Assembly (NCBI GenBank): GCA_963828445.1
Contig: CAWHFP010000028.1
Location: forward strand, 1 to 64,000
Direction of reading: 5' to 3'
Length of the DNA: 64,000 nt
From: Bog-532 sp963828445
GTDB taxonomy: Bacteria > Actinomycetota > Actinomycetes > Streptosporangiales > Streptosporangiaceae
Shown: in pieces, positions 37,282-46,875 of the stretch
Layout: every line of letters begins with the position of its first letter
Numbering within the stretch: the stretch's first letter is position 1
Notes under the pieces: model-generated
The model's database searches: none
Told to the model about the DNA's origin: nothing
The model's input: the letters and a program-made list of their open reading frames with translations, nothing else
Translations under genes and position numbers: made by a program

Positions 37282-38763
37282 TCAGCCCCGACTCGGCGCG
37301 GGCACCTCGGACGACGGGGCCGTGCCCTCCTGCGCGGCCACGCTCCGGCGCCCGACCAGCAGCCAGCCCACGAACGCCACGGCCAGGGCGATGACCACCC
37401 CCAGGTTGGCGAAGGCCCAGGTGCCGGACTTGCCGCCCAGGCCGATCGGGCCGAGCAGATAGCCCTGCCACTTGAGCCAGGACGCCGACGTGTTGACGAC
37501 CAGGCCCCAGCCGACCACCGTGCCCAGCACCATCAGCGTCACCGCCGTCCAGTGCACGTCGCCGTACCGCCCGGCCGGGTTGTACAGGTCGGCGTCGGCG
37601 TAGTCGCGCCGCCGCAGCAGCAGGTCGGCCAGCATCACCCCGCACCAGGCCGCGATGGGCACGCCCAGCGTGATCAGGAAGCCCTCGAACGGCCCGATGA
37701 AGTTGTGCGAGAAGAACACCACGTAGATGGTGCCCGCCACCATCAGCACACCGTCGATCATGGCCGCCACGTAGCGGGGGGCGCGCAGGCCCGCGGCCAG
37801 CAGGGTCAGCCCGGACGAGTAGATGTCCAGCACCGCCCCGCCGACCAGCCCGAGCACGGCCACGATGGCGAACGGGAACAGGTACCAGGTCGGCAGGATG
37901 GTGGTCAGCGCGCCGATCGGGTCGGCCGAGATCGCGCCGTTCAGCTTGGTCGAGGAGCCGGCCAGCAACAGCCCGAAGCCGAGCAGGAAGATCGGCGCGA
38001 TCGCCGAGCCGAACGTCGTCCACCCGACCACCGCCCGGCTCGACGCGCGCCGGGGCAGGTAACGCGAGTAGTCCGCCGCCGTATTGACCCAGCCCAGCCC
38101 GAAGCCGGTGATCACGAAGATGATGGCCCCGACGAACTCGGCCGCGGACCCGGTCTTCAGGTGCGAGACCGTGCTCCAGTGGATCTTGCCGGCGACCAGG
38201 ATGAAGTAGATCACGGTCAGCACGCCGGTGATCACCGTGATGATCGTCTGCAGCCGCATGATGGTGGCGAACCCGAGCACGCCGCCGCCCACGATCAGCG
38301 CGGCGATGATCAGGAACGCGATGACCTTGGTCACGTCGCCGCCGCCCCAGCCCAGCCGCTGGAACACGGTGGCGGTGGCCAGCGTGGCCAGCGCCGTGAG
38401 CACGATCTCCCAGCCCACGCACAAGATCCAGGAGACCACCGACGGCAGCTTGTTGCCGCGGACGCCGAACGCGGCCCGGGACAAGATCAGCGTCGGCGCC
38501 GCGCCGCGCTTGCCCGCGATGGCGATGAACCCGCAGAGCAGGAACGACACCACGATCCCGACCAGGCCCGCCACCGCCGCTTGCCAGAACGAGATGCCGA
38601 ACCCCAGGACGAAGGCACCGTAGCTCAGCCCCAGCACCGAGATGTTGGCCGCGAACCACGGCCAGAACAGTTGCCGCGGCTGGCCGCCGCGTTCGTCCTC
38701 GCGGATGACGTTGATGCCGTTGAGCTCGATGCCCCCGGCGTGATCCTGCGTTGAAGCGCTCAC
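37282..38763 (-). CDS. NCS1-family purine/cytosine-type permease
   Basis: A 493-residue membrane transporter with about twelve hydrophobic helices. FWPWFAANISVLGLSYGAFV near the start, APTLILSRAAFGVRGN, SWILCVGWEIVLTAL, ADYSRYLPR and GGAVLDIYSSGLTLLAAGL are typical of nucleobase:cation symporter-1 proteins, which take up cytosine, purines, allantoin, hydantoins or related compounds. GTG 38763 is preferred because AGGAG lies 7 bases upstream. It is divergent from an ADP-ribosylglycohydrolase/PfkB-kinase pair, which suggests uptake of a nucleoside or nucleobase that the two enzymes process. Confidence 0.9.
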   Translation of the reverse strand: MSASTQDHAGGIELNGINVIREDERGGQPRQLFWPWFAANISVLGLSYGAFVLGFGISFWQAAVAGLVGIVVSFLLCGFIAIAGKRGAAPTLILSRAAFGVRGNKLPSVVSWILCVGWEIVLTALATLATATVFQRLGWGGGDVTKVIAFLIIAALIVGGGVLGFATIMRLQTIITVITGVLTVIYFILVAGKIHWSTVSHLKTGSAAEFVGAIIFVITGFGLGWVNTAADYSRYLPRRASSRAVVGWTTFGSAIAPIFLLGFGLLLAGSSTKLNGAISADPIGALTTILPTWYLFPFAIVAVLGLVGGAVLDIYSSGLTLLAAGLRAPRYVAAMIDGVLMVAGTIYVVFFSHNFIGPFEGFLITLGVPIAAWCGVMLADLLLRRRDYADADLYNPAGRYGDVHWTAVTLMVLGTVVGWGLVVNTSASWLKWQGYLLGPIGLGGKSGTWAFANLGVVIALAVAFVGWLLVGRRSVAAQEGTAPSSEVPAPSRG

Positions 38764-38837
38764 CGCCACGCTCCTTCCGGGCCAATGTGCGGTGTCAGTT
38801 TGACAGGCCGCGTGCCCCGGCTGAAACATCGCGCCTG

Positions 38838-39860
38838 ATGATCAATCTTCCCCGCGTCCGGGACGGCGAAGCCAGCCGGGCCCAGGGCGCTCTCTACGGG
38901 CTGGCCATCGGCGACGCTCTCGGCATGCCGACCCAGCTGCTGTCCCGCCCGGAGATCGTGGCCCGCTACGGCCCCCTGCTGACCGGCTTCGAACCCGCGA
39001 CGGCCGAGCACCCTATTGCCGCCGGCCACCCGGCCGGTGACGTCACCGACGACACCGAGCAGGCCGTCCTGCTCGGCCGGCTGCTGGTGGCCGGCCAGGG
39101 CACGATCGACCCCGGAGACCTGGCCGATGCCCTGGTGGCCTGGGAGGCGGACATGAAGGCCCGGGGCTCCCTCGACCTGCTCGGCCCCTCCACCCGCCGG
39201 GCCCTGGCCGCCGTCCAGGCCGGGACGCCGCCGGAAGACGCGGGCGCCTTCGGCGACACCAACGGCGCCGCCATGCGCATCACCCCCGTCGGCATCGCCG
39301 TCCCCCCCGGCCGCCTGAGCGCTCTGGTCGATCGGGTGGTGGCGGCCAGCTTCGTCACCCACGGCACCAGCCTGGCCCTGGCCGGGGCGGCCGCCGTCGC
39401 CGCCGCGGTCAGCGCCGGGATCTCCGGCGCCACCGTGGCCGCCGCCACCGAAGCCGCCGTCGCCGCCGCCCGCCTGGCCGCCGGCCGTGGCCGCTGGGTG
39501 GCCGGAGCCGACGTGGCCGCCCGCATCGAATGGGCCACCGGGCTGGTCGCCGGCCGGGGTCCCGGCGAAGCCACGGACCTCATCTACCGCCTGGTCGGCA
39601 CCGGCCTGGCCACCCAGGAATCGGTGCCGGCCGCGTTCGCCGCGCTGGCCGCCACCCCGGACGACCCCTGGCTGACGGCCCGGTTCGCCGCCTCGCTGGG
39701 CGGAGACTGCGACACCATCGCGGCCATGGCGGGCGCGGTGGCCGGCGCCTGTCACGGCGTGGCCGCCTTCCCGGCCGAAGCCGTGCCGATCATCGACCGG
39801 CACCAGCTGGACCTGCCCGGCCTGGCCGCCGCCCTGCTCGCCTTGCGCGGCACCTCATGA
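38838..39860 (+). CDS. ADP-ribosylglycohydrolase-family protein
   Basis: A 340-residue PF03747 protein. Metal-binding parts are GALYGLAIGDALGMPTQL, DVTDDTEQAVLLGRLL and the C-terminal SLGGDCDTIAAMAGAVAGAC. The family cleaves ADP-ribosyl or other N-glycosidic bonds; several members serve in nucleoside-type catabolism rather than protein ADP-ribosylation. The order permease - glycohydrolase - sugar kinase parallels E. coli yegT-yegU-yegV. ATG 38838 is chosen; the frame opens at 38751. It overlaps the kinase ATG by 4 bases (ATGA), so the two are coupled. Confidence 0.9.
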   Translation: MINLPRVRDGEASRAQGALYGLAIGDALGMPTQLLSRPEIVARYGPLLTGFEPATAEHPIAAGHPAGDVTDDTEQAVLLGRLLVAGQGTIDPGDLADALVAWEADMKARGSLDLLGPSTRRALAAVQAGTPPEDAGAFGDTNGAAMRITPVGIAVPPGRLSALVDRVVAASFVTHGTSLALAGAAAVAAAVSAGISGATVAAATEAAVAAARLAAGRGRWVAGADVAARIEWATGLVAGRGPGEATDLIYRLVGTGLATQESVPAAFAALAATPDDPWLTARFAASLGGDCDTIAAMAGAVAGACHGVAAFPAEAVPIIDRHQLDLPGLAAALLALRGTS

Positions 39861-40795
39861 CCGGGATCCGGCGGCTGCTGTTCGCGGGCGAGGCCCTGGT
39901 GGACCTGATGATGTGGGTCCCGTCCCTGCCCGAACGCGGCGGTGACCTTCTCGCCAGCTCATCCGGGGTCGCCGTCGGCGGCGGCTTCAACGTCATGGCC
40001 GCCGCGTCCCGGCAGGGCCTGCCGGTGCGGTACGCGGGCGGGCACGGCACCGGCCCGTGGGGTGACCTGGTCCGCTCCGCCCTGGACCGCGAGCAGATCG
40101 AGCTGCTGCGCCCCCGTGATCCCCGCGCCGACACCGGTTTCGACGTCGCCCTGGTCGAGCCGGCCGGGGAGCGGACGTTCGTGACCAGCCTGGGCGCCGA
40201 GTCACTGCCCGCCCCGGACGGATGGGACGTGATCCCGGCCGCCCCCGGGGACGCGGTCTACGTGTCCGGCTACGGCCTGGCCGCGCCCGCCTCCGGCCCG
40301 GGCCTGGGCCGGTGGGCGGCCGGCCTGCCCGCCGGGGTGACGCTGTTCATCGACCCCGGCCCCCTGGTCGCGGACATTCCGGCCGGCATTCTGGGCCCGG
40401 TCCTGGACCGCGCCGACTGGTGGAGCTGCAACCAGCGCGAGGCCACCCTGCTCACCGGGGTGGACCAGCCCGCCGAAGCCGCCCGGCAGCTCCGCCCCCG
40501 CCTCCCGCGGGCCTCGATCATGGTCCGGACCGGGCCCGCCGGATGCGTCCTGGCCGCCGGCGACGGCCCGCTGGCCGAGATCCCCGCGCCCCGGGTCGCC
40601 GCGGTGGACACCACCGGCGCCGGTGACGCCCACGCCGGGGTGTTCCTGGCCGCGCTGGCCGACGGCCTGCCGCCGGCCGCGGCCGCGGCCCGGGCCAACG
40701 CGGCCGCCGCCCTGTCCACGACCCGCACCGGGCCCGCCACCGCGCCGGGCCGCGACGAACTCGATCGCTTCCTGGCCGGCCCCGGCCCCTCCTGA
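39857..40795 (+). CDS. PfkB-family carbohydrate/nucleoside kinase
   Basis: A 312-residue ribokinase-type enzyme. The N-terminal LLFAGEALVDLMMW and GGGFNVMAAASRQGLPVRYA, WWSCNQREATLLTG, and signature 2 DTTGAGDAHAGVFLAALADG with catalytic Asp are visible. It probably phosphorylates the sugar or nucleoside released by the neighbouring glycohydrolase. ATG 39857 overlaps the upstream stop. cobN starts 31 bases later on the same strand and may be transcribed with it, although functionally unrelated. Confidence 0.9.
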   Translation: MTGIRRLLFAGEALVDLMMWVPSLPERGGDLLASSSGVAVGGGFNVMAAASRQGLPVRYAGGHGTGPWGDLVRSALDREQIELLRPRDPRADTGFDVALVEPAGERTFVTSLGAESLPAPDGWDVIPAAPGDAVYVSGYGLAAPASGPGLGRWAAGLPAGVTLFIDPGPLVADIPAGILGPVLDRADWWSCNQREATLLTGVDQPAEAARQLRPRLPRASIMVRTGPAGCVLAAGDGPLAEIPAPRVAAVDTTGAGDAHAGVFLAALADGLPPAAAAARANAAAALSTTRTGPATAPGRDELDRFLAGPGPS

Positions 40796-40826
40796 CCGTC
40801 CCGGCCGGCCATGACAGGATCGGTCG

Positions 40827-43800
40827 GTGGCTACGATCCTGCTGCTTTCCACGGCTGACACCGAACTGCTGGCCGCCCGCGCCGCCGGCGCGGGCTACCG
40901 GACCGCCAACCCGGCCCGGGTCCCGGCCGACGATCGAGCCGCCTTCACCGCCCGGCTGGCCAGCCTGACCGAGGGTGCTGACCTGGTCGTTCTCCGCCTG
41001 CTGGGCGGCCGTCAGGCCTGGCCGGAAGGGGTGGCCGCGCTCCGGGCCACCGGCCTGCCGCTGGTCGCGCTGGGCGGGGAGTCCACCCCCGACGCCGAGC
41101 TGATGGGGCTGTCCACCGTGCCCGCCGGGGTGGTCGCCGACGCCCTCGGCTACCTGCGCGAAGGCGGCCCGGGCAACCTGCGCGAGCTGGCCGCGTTCCT
41201 GTCCGACACCGTGCTGCTCACCGGGGAGGGCTTCGCCCCGCCCCACGTGGCCCCCGCCTACGGCCGGCACGCCTGGCTCGCTGATAACAGCAAGAAGCGC
41301 CCCGCGCCAACCCCCTCAACCCCGACCTCGGCAGCCTCGGCACCTCCCGCCGTGGCCGTGGTCTTCTACCGTGCTCACGAGCTCTCCGGTAACACCGGCT
41401 TCGTGGACACCCTGTGCCAGGCCATCGCCGATCAGGGCGCCACCCCGCTGCCGGTGTACTGCGGGTCGCTGCGCTCGGCCGACCCGGGCCTGCTTGACCT
41501 GCTGCGCCCGGCCCAGGCCGTGATCACCACGGTGCTGGCCGCGGGCGGTTCGGCCGGCGCCGACACCACCGCTGACGGCGACTGGGACGCCGGCGCCCTG
41601 GCCACGCTGGGGGTGCCCATCCTCCAGGGTCTCTGCCTGACCTCGTCCCGCGCCGAGTGGCAGGACGCGGGCGGCGGCCTCAGCCCGATCGACGCGGCCA
41701 TGCAGGTCGCGATCCCCGAGTTCGACGGCCGGCTGATCACGGTGCCGTTCTCGTTCAAGGAGGAGGGCCCGGACGGCATCGGTGTCTACGTGGCCGACCC
41801 CGAGCGGGCCGGCCGCCTGGCCGGGATCGCGGCCCGGCACGCGCGCCTGGCCCTGACCCCGAACGCGGACAAGCGCGTGGCGATCATGCTGTCCTCGTAC
41901 CCGACCAAGCACTCCCGGGTCGGCAACGCGGTCGGCCTGGACACCCCGGCCTCGGCCGTGCGCCTGCTCCAGGCCATGCGCGCGGCCGGGTACGACCTGG
42001 GCGACGGCTTCCCCGAGGACGGCGACACCCTCATCCACACCTTGATCGCCGCGGGCGGCTACGACGTCGAGTGGCTGACCGAAGAGCAGATCTCCGCCGC
42101 CCCGGCGCGCGTCCCCCTGTCCGCTTACCGCCGCTGGTTTTCAGATTTGACCGAAGGTCTGCAACGTCGGGTCACGGACCAGTGGGGCGAACCACCCGGC
42201 CAGCTCTACACCGACGGCGATGACATCGTGCTGGCCGCGCTGGAGTTCGGTCACGTGGTGCTGATGATCCAGCCACCGCGGGGGTTCGGCGAGAACCCGG
42301 TGGCCATCTACCACGACCCCGACCTGCCGCCATCCCACCACTACCTGGCCGCCTACCGGTGGCTGGACGAGATGTTCGGCGCCGACGCCGTCGTCCACCT
42401 GGGCAAGCACGGCACGCTGGAGTGGCTGCCGGGCAAGGGCCTGGGCCTGTCCGCCGACTGCGGGCCGGACGCCGTCCTGCGTGACCTGCCGCTGGTCTAC
42501 CCGTTCATCGTCAACGACCCGGGCGAGGGCACCCAGGCCAAACGCCGCGGGCACGCCACCATCGTCGATCACCTGGTCCCGCCCATGGCCCGCGCCGACA
42601 CCTACGGCGACCTGGCCAAGCTGGAACAACTGCTGGACGAGTACGCGACCGTGGCCGCGCTCGACCCGGACAAGCTGCCCGCCGTCCGGGCCCAGATCTG
42701 GTCCCTGGTCCACCGGGCCGAGCTGCACCGGGACCTGGACGTGGCCGGCGAGCCGGGCGCGGCCGAGTTCGACGATTTTGTGCTGCATATCGACGGCTAC
42801 CTGTGTGAGGTCAAGGACGCCGCCATCCGCGACGGCCTGCACATCCTGGGCGCCGCCCCCGAGGGGGAGGCCCTGGTCAACCTGGTCCTGGTCATCCTGC
42901 GGTCGGCCCAGCTGTGGAGCGCCCGCTGGGGTGCCCTGCCCGGCCTGCGCGCCGCGCTGGGCCATCAGGAGGGCGCGGCCGCGGGCGGCACCGCCGTCCT
43001 GGCCGCGACCGACCGCTACGAGCAGACCGCCCACGCCCTGGTCGAGGCGATGGCCGCGGCCGGCTGGGATCCCGCCCGCGCCGGTGACGTCGTGACCGCG
43101 ACCCTCGGCCATCCGGCCCCACCGCCCAAGCGACCCAGCCACCCCAGCAACCGGCCCAGTCACTCCAACCTCAGTCGTCTCAGTCGCCACCCCAGCCACC
43201 CGACGTTCAGCAAAATGAGGCGGATCGGGAAGCGGTGCTGCGGGTTCTGCAATTCGCGTGTACCGAGGTCGTGCCGCGGCTGGCCGCCACCGACGGCGAG
43301 ATCGCCGCCGTGCTGACCGCGCTGTCCGGCGGCTACGTGCCCGCCGGGCCGTCCGGGTCACCCACCCGGGGCCTGGTCAACGTGCTGCCCACCGGCCGGA
43401 ACTTCTACTCGGTCGACCCCAAGGCCATCCCGTCACCCAACTCCTGGGACACCGGCTCCGCGCTGGCCGAATCCCTGCTGGCCCGGCACCTGGCCGACGA
43501 GGGCGACTACCCGCGCTGTGTCGGGCTGACCGTCTGGGGCACCTCGGCCATGCGCACCCAGGGCGACGACATCGCCGAGGTGCTGGCTCTGATCGGCTGC
43601 CGCCCGGCCTGGGATGAGACCTCGCGCCGGGTCACCGGGTTCACCGTCACCCCGCCCGGGGAACTGGGCCGCCCCCGGATCGACGTCACCCTGCGCATCT
43701 CCGGGTTCTTCCGCGACGCCTTCCCGCACGTGATCGCGCTGCTCGACGACGCCATCGGCACCGTGGCCGGGCTGGACGAACCCGGCGACGTCAACTATCT

Positions 43801-44578
43801 GCGGGCCCACGCCGCCGCCGACCACGCCGCCCACGGAGACTGGCGCCGGGCCACGACCCGGATCTTCGGCTCCAAGCCGGGCGCCTACGGGGCCGGCCTG
43901 CTGCCGCTGATCGACGCCAGGAACTGGCGCGACGAGGCCGACCTGGCCGAGGTGTACGCGGTCTGGGGTGGCTACGCCTACGGGCGCGACCTGGACGGGA
44001 AGGCCGCCCGGGGCGACATGGAGACCGCGTTCGCCCGGATCTCGGTGGCGGCCAAGAACGCCGACACCCGCGAGCACGACATCGCCGACTCCGACGACTA
44101 CTTCCAGTACCACGGCGGCATGGTGGCCATGGTGCGCTCGCTCACCGGCCGCAGCCCGGCCGCCTACATCGGCGACTCGGCCACCCCGGACAGCGTGAAG
44201 ACCCGGACCCTGGCCGAGGAGACCCGCCGGGTGTTCCGCTCCCGGGTGGTCAACCCGCGCTGGATCGCGGCCATGCGCCGGCACGGTTACAAGGGCGCGT
44301 TCGAACTGGCCGCCACCGTGGACTACCTGTTCGGCTACGACGCCACCGCGCACGTGGTGGACGACTGGATGTACGAGAAGCTGGCCGCCGAGTACGTGTT
44401 CGACCCGGAAAACCGGGCCTTCATGGAGAAATCCAATCCGTGGGCCCTGCGCGGTATAACTGAACGTCTGCTCGAAGCGGCCCAGCGGGGCCTGTGGGCG
44501 GAGCCGGATCCCAAGACGCTCGATCAGCTCCGGCAGGTCTACCTCGACCTTGAAGGTGATCTTGAGTCGGGGAGCTAG
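40827..44578 (+). CDS. cobN: Cobaltochelatase subunit CobN, frameshifted in a low-complexity linker
   Basis: ATP-dependent insertion of cobalt into hydrogenobyrinic a,c-diamide. GTG 40827 opens about 760 residues of normal CobN: YRAHELSGNTGFVDTLCQAI, HSRVGNAVGLDTPAS, VVHLGKHGTLEWLPGKGLGL and YPFIVNDPGEGTQAKRRGHA. The second part (VLRFACTE-like VLQFACTEVVPRLAATDGEI, GLVNVLPTGRNFYSVDPKAI, WGTSAMRTQGDDIAEVLALI, DYFQYHGGMVAMVRSLTG) is in another frame. Translating the second frame back through a Gln/Pro/Ser tract suggests that one frameshift lies near 43100-43130. The linker before YRAHE contains dispersed repeat copy 4 and is longer than usual but in frame. Summed length is about 1240 residues, normal for CobN. 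Confidence 0.9.
41280..41299 (+). repeat. Dispersed repeat copy 4 (GCTGATAACAGCAAGAAGCG) in cobN
   Basis: In the cobN frame it encodes ADNSKK-R. It lies in a variable linker about residue 152 and is followed by a Pro/Thr/Ser/Ala tract. Confidence 0.9.
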
Positions 44579-44673
44579 ACCGGCTCGGCGACCGCGTTGG
44601 CAATGTGCAGCGCAACTCGTCAAAATCTCAGAATGATTCGGTTAAACCGGGACATAGCATCCCGAAGGCGCAC

Positions 44674-44686
44674 TTGTGAATCGCAA
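44674..44686. promoter_or_regulatory. Candidate operator TTGTGAATCGCAA upstream of the methyltransferase pair
   Basis: Imperfect palindrome (TTGYGA-A-TCGCAA type) about 40 bases before the first methyltransferase start. Twelve of 13 bases match the complement of the perfect site before the XRE gene (46812-46824), so one regulator may bind both. Confidence 0.55.
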
Positions 44687-44728
44687 TTCCCGTGACAGAC
44701 TATGAACGTTCCGTGAATGGAGGCGATG

Positions 44729-45553
44729 ATGACCGAGGCCCCTCATGTCCCCCCGGGCGTCGACCCCACCACCCCCACCGCGGCCCGCATCTACGACTGG
44801 ATGCTCCGCGGCAAGAACAACTTCCCGCCCGACCAGGCGGCCGGAAAGAAGATCCTGGCTGCCTCGCCGGAGCTGGGTGATGCGGCCTTCGCCAACCGCG
44901 GTTTCCATCAGCGGGCGGCCAAGTACATCGCCGAGCGCGGGGTCAAGCAGTTCATCGACGTCGGCTCGGGCCTGCCCACGGTGGGCAACACGCACGAGGT
45001 CGTCCAGCCGATCGTGCCCGACGTGGTCGTGGTCTACGTGGACAACGACCCCATGGTCCAGTTGCACAGCGAAGACCTGGTTTCCGGCGAGGAGAAGATC
45101 GCCGCGGTCCTCGGTGAGCTGCGGGAGCCCAGCTCGATCTTCGAGAACCCGGACCTGACCGCGTTCATCGACTTCAGCCAGCCGATCGGATTGCTGCTGA
45201 CCGGGGTCATGCACTTCCTGCCCGACGACGACGATCCGTGGGGGCTGCTCCGGCGCTACATGGCCGCGCTGCCGTCCGGCAGCTATCTGTCGCTGTCGCA
45301 CCTGACCGATGAGAACAAGCCGCCCGTGAACGCCGAGCGGTTCCGCGCGGTGTTCGACAACGCCACCGAGCACATGTACTTCCGCGACAAGGCGGCGGTG
45401 GAGAAATTCTTCGAGGGGCTGGAGATCGTGCCGCCGTATCCCGGCGCGGAGCCCGGCGTCACCTACGCGGGTCTCTGGGGTGCCGAGGATCCGCAACTGG
45501 CCGACACCGATGGTTCGCGCTGGCTCTACTGTGGTGTCGCCCGCCGGCCGTAA
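44729..45553 (+). CDS. PF04672 SAM-dependent methyltransferase (first of tandem pair)
   Basis: A 274-residue protein of the actinobacterial S-adenosyl methyltransferase family. The start PPGVDPTTPTAARIYDWMLR and GKNNFPPDQAA is diagnostic. The SAM site is FIDVGSGLPTVGNTHEV with acidic VYVDNDPMV, followed by DFSQPIGLLLTGVMHFLPDD and the end DGSRWLYCGVARRP. Targets of the family are largely unknown; it expands strongly in differentiating actinobacteria. ATG 44729 has GGAGG five bases upstream. The second paralogue starts 21 bases later. It is preceded by a candidate operator shared with the XRE gene. Confidence 0.93.
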   Translation: MTEAPHVPPGVDPTTPTAARIYDWMLRGKNNFPPDQAAGKKILAASPELGDAAFANRGFHQRAAKYIAERGVKQFIDVGSGLPTVGNTHEVVQPIVPDVVVVYVDNDPMVQLHSEDLVSGEEKIAAVLGELREPSSIFENPDLTAFIDFSQPIGLLLTGVMHFLPDDDDPWGLLRRYMAALPSGSYLSLSHLTDENKPPVNAERFRAVFDNATEHMYFRDKAAVEKFFEGLEIVPPYPGAEPGVTYAGLWGAEDPQLADTDGSRWLYCGVARRP

Positions 45554-45574
45554 CGCGCATTGGAGACAGCACCG

Positions 45575-46399
45575 ATGACCCAGCCTTCGCACGTCCCCCC
45601 GGGCGTGGACACCAGCATTCCCACGCCAGCGCGGATCTACGACTACATGCTCCGTGGCCACAACTACTTCGAACGCGACCAGCAGGCCGCCGAGCAGATC
45701 CTGGCCGCGGTGCCCGAGGTCCGGGACGCGGCCTGGTCCAACCGGGGCTTCCACCAGCGGGCGGCCAAGTACATCGCCGACCACGGCGTCCGGCAGTTCA
45801 TCGACATCGGCTCGGGCCTGCCCACGGTGGGCAACACGCACGAGGTGGTGCAGAAGATCGTGCCCGACGTGGTCGTGATCTACGTGGACAACGACCCGAT
45901 GGTCGAGCTGCACAGCCAGGACATCCTGATCGGGGAGGAGTCGATCGCCGCGATCGCCGGCGACCTGCGCGAGCCTGACTCCATCCTCGGCCACCCGACC
46001 GTCCGCGCCCTGATCGACTTCTCCCAGCCGGTCGGGCTGCTGCTGACCGGGGTGATGATGTTCGTCTCCGACGAATCCCACCCGCATGACCTGGTCCGGC
46101 AGTACATGGACGCCGTGGCGGGCGGCAGCTACCTGTCGCTCTCCCACCTCACCGACGACCAGAAGCCTCCGGTCCGGGCCGAGGGCTTCCGGGCCGTCTT
46201 CGACACCGCTACCGAGCACCTGTACTTCCGGTCCAGGCCCGAGGTGGCCCGGTTTTTCGATGGCCTGGACCTGGTTCCGCCCTACCCGGGGGCCGAGCCC
46301 GGACTGACCTTCACCGGCGTCTGGGGTGCCGAAGACGCCGAGGCCGCGGACACCGACGGCTCGCGCTGGCTGTACTGCGGGGTGGCCAGGAAGGCGTGA
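45575..46399 (+). CDS. PF04672 SAM-dependent methyltransferase (second of tandem pair)
   Basis: A 274-residue paralogue of the preceding gene, with long identical segments (RGFHQRAAKYIA, GSGLPTVGNTHEVV, YVDNDPMV, DGSRWLYCGVAR) and equal length, so the pair arose by duplication. Differences concentrate in SDESHPHDLVRQYMDAVAGG and the middle helices. ATG 45575 has GGAGA upstream. Its stop overlaps the GTG of a DUF397-like gene (GTGA), which ties these methyltransferases to the DUF397/XRE regulatory group. Confidence 0.93.
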   Translation: MTQPSHVPPGVDTSIPTPARIYDYMLRGHNYFERDQQAAEQILAAVPEVRDAAWSNRGFHQRAAKYIADHGVRQFIDIGSGLPTVGNTHEVVQKIVPDVVVIYVDNDPMVELHSQDILIGEESIAAIAGDLREPDSILGHPTVRALIDFSQPVGLLLTGVMMFVSDESHPHDLVRQYMDAVAGGSYLSLSHLTDDQKPPVRAEGFRAVFDTATEHLYFRSRPEVARFFDGLDLVPPYPGAEPGLTFTGVWGAEDAEAADTDGSRWLYCGVARKA

Positions 46400-46656
46400 C
46401 TGGCAAACCCACGGTCCCGGACCTCGGCATCGACCCGGACACTCAGCACTGGCAGCGCTCCGGCGAGGGCGCCGGCGCGATCGAGGTCGCCTTCGTCCAG
46501 GCTCCCGCCGCTCCCGCCGGGAGATGGGTGCTGATGCGGGTGAACGGTGACGCCGACGGCCGGGTGCTGGTCTTCGACCGCCATGAGTGGGAGTGCTTTC
46601 TGGACGGCGCCCGCAACGGCGAATTCGATGATGCGGTCGGCCCGGCCGCGCCCTAG
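46396..46656 (+). CDS. DUF397-like small protein coupled to the methyltransferases
   Basis: An 86-residue protein with the DUF397 pattern: HWQRSGEGAGAIEVAFVQ, a strand WVLMRVNGDADGRVLVFDRH and the ending EWECFLDGARNGEFDDAV. The usual N-terminal WRKSxxS is changed to HWQRSGEG. GTG 46396 overlaps the upstream stop. It probably acts as a partner of the XRE regulator encoded 220 bases further on, or as an adaptor for the methyltransferases; neither is shown. Confidence 0.8.
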   Translation: MTGKPTVPDLGIDPDTQHWQRSGEGAGAIEVAFVQAPAAPAGRWVLMRVNGDADGRVLVFDRHEWECFLDGARNGEFDDAVGPAAP

Positions 46657-46811
46657 CGCCCGGCTCGGCTGCCTTTTCGGGAAATGGCCTATGACCTCGA
46701 AATTAGTGATTCAGATGATCATCAACAAGGCACTCGGTAAGGTCGGTCCGGCGCCCGGTAAGTTCGCAGTCGGGTCGCAACGACGACAATTGCATCATCC
46801 AATGTGTAGAT

Positions 46812-46824
46812 TTGCGATTCGCAA
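46812..46824. promoter_or_regulatory. Candidate operator TTGCGATTCGCAA upstream of the XRE gene
   Basis: Perfect 6-bp arms around a central T, in an AT-rich promoter region 52 bases before the XRE start. Near-identical to the site before the methyltransferase pair. Confidence 0.6.
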
Positions 46825-46875
46825 CTTGGGTACCCTTAAGTGCACGGACAGGACTTGTCAAGGAGGTCGGCCGGT

